From contig CAZYWJ010000081.1 in NCBI GenBank assembly GCA_964651785.1, forward strand, positions 1-11,473: a stretch of 11,473 bases of DNA, given 5' to 3'. Under the pieces are notes generated by a model, which saw nothing but the letters and a program-made list of their open reading frames with translations, was not told where the DNA came from and ran no database searches. A program made the translations under genes and the position numbers. Origin of the DNA: JAKVAV01 sp964651785 (GTDB taxonomy: Bacteria > Bacteroidota > Bacteroidia > Flavobacteriales_D > Cryomorphaceae). Position 1 is the first letter of the stretch. Each line of letters begins with the position of its first letter. Positions 7,814 through 11,473 of this stretch are shown piece by piece.

Positions 7814-7967
7814 TTAAAAGACGCCGAAACTGCATGTATCATCCACGACAGTTAAGAGTTTTTCAATTAATTCTTGGTGATATCGACGACAAGACGATTG
7901 CCGCTGCCGTGTAATTTGTAACAATATGCTTCAGAAGCGAAGAAGCTATCTGCTCGCAATATTCCCT

Positions 7968-7975
7968 TAATTTTG
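7968..7975 (+). promoter_or_regulatory. Bacteroidota-type -7 promoter box for priA
   Basis: TAATTTTG matches the Bacteroidota consensus TAnnTTTG exactly and is followed by CAGCC, a common start-site context. Transcription would begin near 7980, about 20 bp before the TTG start of priA. A TTTG -33 element at the usual spacing is not seen; the nearest (7915-7918) is too far upstream. Confidence 0.55.
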
Positions 7976-7998
7976 CAGCCCTCAATTTATTTCCGCTT

Positions 7999-10173
7999 TT
8001 GAAAGTTTTTTTCGCCGACGTAGTACTGCCTTTAGCGCTTCCAAAATCATTTACTTACCGTATTCCGCAGAATATGGAAGGCTTCGTCGAGGTGGGNNNN
8101 NNNNNNNNNNNNNNNNNNNNNNNNNNNNNNNNNNNNNNNNNNNNNNNNNNNNNNNNNNNNNNNNNNNNNNNNNNNNNNNNNNNNNNNNNNNNNNNNATGA
8201 AGCGCCTTTTGGATGCATCGGCCATTTTGATCATGGAAGATTTGAAAGAAGGCTTCAAGCCAAAGATTGAAAAGTTTGTGCGCCTGAGTGAGGCGTGCAG
8301 CGATGAAGATGGATTGGAAGCTGCTTTTCGCTCGGTACAGCGCGCGCCAAAACAGGAAGAATTGCTGATGGCCTTCGTTCAGCTCAGTCAACGCTATAGC
8401 GCTGAAGCAAAAGAAGTACAAAAAACGGTTTTGCAAAAGCGCGCCGAGGCTTCATCGGCTCAGGTTAATGCCTTGGAGAAAAAAGGCATTTTCGAGATTT
8501 ACGAGAAGGAAGTGGGGCGATTGGTTTACGGAAAGGGCGGGGAAGCGGCGCCTCTTGAGTTAAGTCCGGTGCAGAATGAAGCCTTAGTAAAAATTAAAAA
8601 TGCGTTTCAAGAAAAAGAAGTGACGCTTCTTCACGGTGTTACCTCCTCGGGGAAAACCGAAATCTACATTTCCTTGATAAAGGAACAATTGGAAAAGGGG
8701 AAACAGGTTTTGTACATGCTTCCCGAGATAGCTCTCACCACTCAGATGATCAATCGCTTGAAAGATCACTTTGGTGACTTGGTGGCAGTGTATCATTCTC
8801 GATTCAGCCAAAACGAGCGCGTGGAATTGTGGAATACCATCGGAGACCCGAATTCGGCGAAAGCCAAAGTAATACTGGGTGCCAGAAGCGCTTTGTTTTT
8901 GCCTTTTTCAAACTTGGGCTTGGTGATAGTCGATGAAGAACACGAAACTTCTTTTAAGCAATTTGATCCCGCTCCGCGCTATAACGCAAGGGATGCTGCC
9001 ATCGTTTTATCATCCATTCACGGCGCCAAGACGTTGCTCGGTTCTGCCACGCCTTCATTTGAATCGTACTACAATGCCAAGAGCGGTAAGTACGGATACG
9101 TGGAGGTAAAAGAGCGCTTTGGCGGAGTAGAGCTTCCCGAGATCGTTCCCGTTTCCCTTTCGGGAAAAGAGAGCAAAGCGGGATATTTCACAAAAAAATT
9201 GCTGGAGGAAATTGATCAGACGCTCAAGAACAACGAACAGGTCATTCTCTTTCAAAACCGCCGTGGGTATGCGCCGATTCTGCTTTGCAATACCTGCGGT
9301 TGGTCTCCTGAATGCACGCGCTGCGATGTATCCCTCACTTACCACAAGGCACTCGACCGCTTTGTTTGCCATTATTGTGGAAACAGGTATTCCGCTCCGC
9401 CTTCCTGCGCGGCTTGTGGTAGTCATGGATTGAGGTTGGCCGGGTTTGGCACTGAAAGAATTGAGGAAGAGCTTCCCATCTATTTCCCTGATGCAACGAT
9501 AGCGCGTTTGGATTTGGACTCAACCCGATCTAAAAATGCCTACGGCAGGATTTTAAGTGATTTCCAAAACGGATCAATTGATATTCTGATCGGTACGCAG
9601 ATGATCACAAAGGGATTGGATTTTGATCGGGTAACCTTAGTGGGCATCCTCAATGCTGATCTGCTTTTGAAATTTCCCGACTTTCGAGCGGGTGAACGAG
9701 CCTACCAACTTATGACGCAGGTGGCGGGAAGAGCAGGGCGAAAAGAAAAACAGGGTAAGGTGATCATCCAATCGCAGGATCCGAATCAATGGCTGATTCA
9801 ACAAGTGGTGACCGGCAATTACGAGGGAGTACTGAATCAGGAAATAAAAGAAAGACGCGAATTTGCTTATCCACCGTTTACCCGATTGATCAAGCTTACG
9901 CTGCAGCATCGAGAGCTCGAAATGGTCGACTTTTGTGCCGCCGAGCTGAAAAACGAGTTGTTGAAAATTCTCCCCGAGCCCGCCATTTTAGGACCTGAAT
10001 ATCCACTGGTAGCAAGGGTGAAAAACCGCTTCAATAAAAATCTTTTGCTCAAGCTCTCTCGGAGTCAGAAGCCTGCGGAATTTAAGGAAAAGATGAAAAT
10101 TCTCACCGGACCGTTTTTTGCCAAAAAGGAGTTCAAGTCGGTGCGGTTGATTATAAATGTAGATCCCTACTGA
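7999..10173 (+). CDS. priA: Primosomal protein N', replication restart helicase PriA (internal assembly gap)
   Basis: PriA binds stalled forks and reloads the replisome; it is an SF2 3'-5' helicase. The frame gives 724 residues, 34 unknown because of the N run. It starts at TTG 7999 with KVFFADVVLPLALPKSFTYR, the usual 3'-DNA-binding domain opening. In gapped numbering: helicase Walker A GVTSSGKTE (213-221), Walker B DEEH (312-315), GSATP (348-352), and late motifs GTQMITKGLDFD and QVAGRAGR. Four cysteine pairs bind two zinc ions: C430/C433, C439/C442, C457/C460, C470/C473. The C-terminus ends in RLIINVDPY, as in the family. Bacteroidota PriA is usually a little over 800 residues, so the true gap is probably longer than 100 bp by roughly 270-300 bp, removing most of the N-terminal domain from view. 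An exact -7 box lies 24 bp upstream. Confidence 0.96.
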   Translation: MKVFFADVVLPLALPKSFTYRIPQNMEGFVEVXXXXXXXXXXXXXXXXXXXXXXXXXXXXXXXXXXMKRLLDASAILIMEDLKEGFKPKIEKFVRLSEACSDEDGLEAAFRSVQRAPKQEELLMAFVQLSQRYSAEAKEVQKTVLQKRAEASSAQVNALEKKGIFEIYEKEVGRLVYGKGGEAAPLELSPVQNEALVKIKNAFQEKEVTLLHGVTSSGKTEIYISLIKEQLEKGKQVLYMLPEIALTTQMINRLKDHFGDLVAVYHSRFSQNERVELWNTIGDPNSAKAKVILGARSALFLPFSNLGLVIVDEEHETSFKQFDPAPRYNARDAAIVLSSIHGAKTLLGSATPSFESYYNAKSGKYGYVEVKERFGGVELPEIVPVSLSGKESKAGYFTKKLLEEIDQTLKNNEQVILFQNRRGYAPILLCNTCGWSPECTRCDVSLTYHKALDRFVCHYCGNRYSAPPSCAACGSHGLRLAGFGTERIEEELPIYFPDATIARLDLDSTRSKNAYGRILSDFQNGSIDILIGTQMITKGLDFDRVTLVGILNADLLLKFPDFRAGERAYQLMTQVAGRAGRKEKQGKVIIQSQDPNQWLIQQVVTGNYEGVLNQEIKERREFAYPPFTRLIKLTLQHRELEMVDFCAAELKNELLKILPEPAILGPEYPLVARVKNRFNKNLLLKLSRSQKPAEFKEKMKILTGPFFAKKEFKSVRLIINVDPY
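8097..8196. other. Assembly gap of exactly 100 N
   Basis: There are exactly 100 unknown bases, the conventional placeholder for a scaffold gap of unknown size. It falls inside priA after GFVEVG and before MKRLLDAS. The two flanks happen to be in the same frame across it (the N run plus the two preceding G bases make 34 codons), so the continuous frame does not prove the true length. Confidence 0.98.
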
Positions 10174-10183
10174 CGATTAAGCG

Positions 10184-10190
10184 TATCTTG
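10184..10190 (+). promoter_or_regulatory. Possible degenerate -7 box before the acyltransferase
   Basis: TATCTTG followed by CACC resembles a TAnnTTTG box with one T missing, 20 bp before the GTG start at 10211. No -33 TTTG was seen, and the gap to priA is only 37 bp, so co-transcription with priA is just as likely. Confidence 0.35.
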
Positions 10191-10210
10191 CACCACCAAT
10201 TTCGCCTGCA

Positions 10211-10966
10211 GTGAAAAATGTTTTCGGACAATGGAAACCGTTGAAATCCATCCTCATTTCCATATTGGGAATGATGACTTGGACTCGGTATGTTTGGACC
10301 AATAAAAGCGTGATCGCCGGAATGGATGTTTTAACTAAACTTCCTGAGAAAAACGTCCTTTTCGTTTCGAATCACCAGACCTATTTTGCCGATGTCATAT
10401 TGATGTATCACGCATTCAGCGCGGCCAAGTGGAATTTTAAAAGAGGGATTCGCAATCCGCTTTATTTGTTATTGCCGAAGATTAACGTTTACTACGTGGC
10501 GGCATCCGAAACGATGAAGAGCGGTTTTTTACCGAAGCTTTTCGCCTTGGGCGGAGCAGTAACGGTAGATCGTACGTGGCGAGCGGCGGGTAAGTCGGTG
10601 GAACGCGAAGTAAATCCCAAAGATCCTGAGAACATTTCCAAAGCGGTTCAATCGGGTTGGCTGGTTACCTTCCCGCAAGGAACCACCAAGGCTTTTGAGA
10701 AGGGGCGCAAAGGAACCGCTCACATCATTAAGCAAAACAGGCCCATTGTAGTTCCCGTAACTATAGATGGTTTTAGAAGAGCATTTGACAAAAAAGGCTT
10801 GAACATCAAGAAAAGGGATTCGCGATTGATGATGAAATTTTACGCACCGCTTGATATTGACTATGATGCTCCCGCCGAGGAGATTTTGGAACAGGTGATG
10901 CGATCTATCAAGCAGACTTCTGAATTTCTGCGAGTGCCCCAACCGGAAGAAGAGGGGGAGAAGTAA
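10211..10966 (+). CDS. Lysophospholipid acyltransferase family protein (PlsC-like, variant motifs)
   Basis: This 251-residue, probably inner-membrane-associated enzyme would transfer an acyl chain to a lysophospholipid or similar glycerolipid. It starts at GTG 10211, 37 bp after priA. The acyltransferase blocks are present in order: motif I SNHQTYFAD (53-61), motif II GGAVTVDR (114-121), motif III FPQGTT (154-159) and motif IV IVVPVTI (179-185). A hydrophobic N-terminal segment lies near 13-28. Two things differ from textbook PlsC. The catalytic His (H55) and Asp (D61) are separated by five residues rather than four, and motif III has Q156 in place of the usual Glu and T159 in place of Arg. 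I recall the same variant in other Bacteroidota proteins, so it is probably a real subfamily rather than an error. The C-terminus is acidic (PEEEGEK). The substrate is not known. Confidence 0.86.
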   Translation: MKNVFGQWKPLKSILISILGMMTWTRYVWTNKSVIAGMDVLTKLPEKNVLFVSNHQTYFADVILMYHAFSAAKWNFKRGIRNPLYLLLPKINVYYVAASETMKSGFLPKLFALGGAVTVDRTWRAAGKSVEREVNPKDPENISKAVQSGWLVTFPQGTTKAFEKGRKGTAHIIKQNRPIVVPVTIDGFRRAFDKKGLNIKKRDSRLMMKFYAPLDIDYDAPAEEILEQVMRSIKQTSEFLRVPQPEEEGEK

Positions 10967-10983
10967 ATCGAGTTAGGAGATTT

Positions 10984-11015
10984 CAGAGATCAAAGATCAG
11001 ATGGCAGAGATCAAA
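10984..11015. repeat. Direct repeat CAGAGATCAAA x2
   Basis: CAGAGATCAAA occurs at 10984-10994 and again at 11005-11015, a period of 21 bp, 17 bp after the acyltransferase stop. The stretch between them also contains AGATCAGA, a near copy. Confidence 0.6.
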
Positions 11016-11108
11016 TAATTGTCCCTTATGGAATCAACTTGGGATTTTCTGTTATCAATATAAGAGAGATGTGTGCCGAGATTTCAAATCGGTTGCTTCG
11101 GCTCCACC

Positions 11109-11239
11109 TCGGCTCCGCTCGGTGACCACGCTCGGTGACCGCGCTCAGCCACCTTAGTCCTAAGTTTTTGTTCAATCTTACAATCTTAAAATGATAGTCT
11201 TCAGATTTGCGAATGATGAAGGTCGTTGAGCGGAGCCGA
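11109..11239. repeat. Inverted repeat pair TCGGCTCCGCTC / GAGCGGAGCCGA
   Basis: TCGGCTCCGCTC (11109-11120) is matched exactly in reverse complement by GAGCGGAGCCGA (11228-11239). The match continues imperfectly inward: GGTGACC at 11121-11127 against GGTCGTT at 11221-11227 on the other arm. The arms enclose about 107 bp of AT-rich, non-coding sequence plus the 13-bp tandem units. This is the shape of a small non-autonomous element or paired REP-like repeat; no target-site duplication was identified. Confidence 0.6.
11116..11153. repeat. Three tandem 13-bp units (CGCTCGGTGACC type)
   Basis: CGCTCGGTGACC is found at 11116-11127 and again exactly at 11129-11140, followed by the diverged CGCTCAGCCACC at 11142-11153. 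Each unit is separated by a single base, giving a strict 13-bp period. The patch is more GC-rich than the surrounding spacer. Confidence 0.75.
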
Positions 11240-11390
11240 AATGTCGTCTTAATACTTTGTACTGTTAAGCCGGTAACTGCCGAACCGGTTTCGCCTGCTG
11301 AATGGAACTGCTTTCTGCCTTCTTAAATTGAAAGAAGCCTTACCCAAAATTGGTTTTATTGTGGTGGCCATCTCTATGAAATATACTTCT

Positions 11391-11398
11391 TAACTTTA
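11391..11398 (+). promoter_or_regulatory. Possible -7 box before the right-edge ORF
   Basis: TAACTTTA is one base off the TAnnTTTG consensus and ends 4 bp before the ATG at 11403. If used, the transcript would be nearly leaderless. Weak evidence without a -33 element. Confidence 0.3.
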
Positions 11399-11402
11399 TG
11401 GC

Positions 11403-11473
11403 ATGGAAGGATCAGTATTAAAGAAACACCTCCTCGAAATTGCGGAGAAACTTACATCGGAATCTACCATTGA
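11403..11473 (+). CDS. N-terminus of a small protein, possibly an antitoxin (runs off right edge)
   Basis: ATG 11403 opens a frame of 23 complete codons to the window end, starting MEGSVLKKHLLEIAEKL and then TSESTI. The amphipathic helix L-K-K-x-L-L-E-I-A-E-K-L followed by a short Thr/Ser stretch resembles the N-terminus of small addiction-module antitoxins of Bacteroidota (RelB/ParD-like proteins of about 70 residues). This is an impression from a short fragment; any small helical protein could begin this way. A toxin gene would be expected directly downstream, outside the window. Confidence 0.5.
   Translation, partial: MEGSVLKKHLLEIAEKLTSESTI

Larger units (their letters stand above)
7445..7998. 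other. Long divergent intergenic region with repeat-like debris
   Basis: This 554-bp spacer separates the divergent symporter and priA genes. No convincing gene was found; the open frames here are short and lack codon structure or a credible start. It holds two small hairpins: AATCGC-TGAA-GCGATT (7642-7657) and GCGTG-CTTG-CACGC (7717-7730). It also holds a CTCTG/CAGAG-rich repeat patch (7768-7813) and the likely priA promoter at its right end. Words such as TTCTCTGCG and CAGAGAA recur on both strands. That is the style of intergenic repeats I associate with many Bacteroidota genomes, though I cannot confirm the family here. Confidence 0.6.
10967..11402. other. Repeat-rich intergenic region
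   Basis: No convincing gene was found in these 436 bp. There is a pair of 11-bp direct repeats (10984-11015), a 13-bp-period triplicate (11116-11153) and a 12-bp perfect inverted repeat (11109-11120 with 11228-11239). Two hairpins also occur: AAGCCGGT-9 nt-ACCGGTTT (11267-11291, one G-T wobble) and CTTCTT-7 nt-AAGAAG (11319-11337). Neither hairpin is followed by a T tract, so no terminator for the acyltransferase gene could be identified. Confidence 0.6.

Noticed and set aside
7723..7914. 63-codon plus-strand ORF upstream of priA
   Set aside because: It runs through the hairpin and the CTCTG repeat patch, has low-complexity translation and no promoter or family resemblance.
9055..9426. Open frames antisense to priA
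   Set aside because: They are shadows of the coding strand. The priA frame carries all helicase motifs and zinc cysteines, and the antisense translations show no family features.
11267..11291. Hairpin AAGCCGGT/ACCGGTTT as a terminator or riboswitch
   Set aside because: There is no T run after the right arm, it lies 300 bp from the acyltransferase stop, and no known RNA motif was recognised.
11249..11371. 40-codon minus-strand ORF starting ATGGCCACC
   Set aside because: It is very short and basic, with no recognisable family. It overlaps two hairpins and lies beside repeats, and another frame on the same strand is nearly as open. Not supported as a gene.

Overview
The window looks like chromosomal DNA from a member of the Bacteroidota, probably a Flavobacteriales-like organism. 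This is read from gene families and control signals, not from a database match. The signs are: a SiaB/SiaC (DUF1987) pair of the Bacteroidota type, an ABCG-like exporter with a TerB-like N-terminus, an acyltransferase with the variant motifs NHQTYFAD/FPQGTT, a TAnnTTTG-type -7 box before priA, and no clear Shine-Dalgarno sequences. A run of exactly 100 N inside priA marks a scaffold gap, so this is a draft assembly or metagenome bin.

Layout. At the left edge (1-110, minus) is the start of a probable SAM-dependent methyltransferase. Divergent from it is a two-gene plus-strand unit (192-1191): a SiaB-like Ser/Thr kinase of the anti-sigma/HATPase type and its SiaC-like phosphoprotein target. The stop codon of the SiaC-like gene directly abuts the stop of a convergent 1029-residue ABC exporter (1192-4281, minus). 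A minus-strand operon follows (7444 down to 4351): a sodium:solute symporter, a lipoprotein of unknown function, and a small secreted protein of unknown function. The last two overlap by ATGA, and a clear intrinsic terminator (4301-4330) ends the operon just before the ABC gene. A 554-bp spacer (7445-7998) contains repeat-like debris. Then come priA (7999-10173, interrupted by the gap) and a PlsC-like acyltransferase (10211-10966) on the plus strand. A 436-bp repeat-rich spacer (10967-11402) leads to the first 23 codons of a small ORF at the right edge that resembles the N-terminus of an antitoxin.

How the genes fit together. The kinase and phosphoprotein form a threonine-phosphorylation switch; no cognate PP2C phosphatase or diguanylate cyclase is in view, so its output is unknown. 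The symporter, lipoprotein and small secreted protein are arranged as one transcript and may share an envelope or uptake role. PriA (replication restart) and the acyltransferase (phospholipid or lipid acylation) are housekeeping functions.

The most interesting points are the TerB-ABC exporter beside an orphan SiaB/SiaC switch, the uncharacterised lipoprotein/secreted-protein pair coupled to a symporter, the variant acyltransferase motifs, and the inverted and tandem repeats near the right edge. I found no CRISPR array, rRNA, tRNA or complete insertion sequence, and no strong evidence for a wholly new system.
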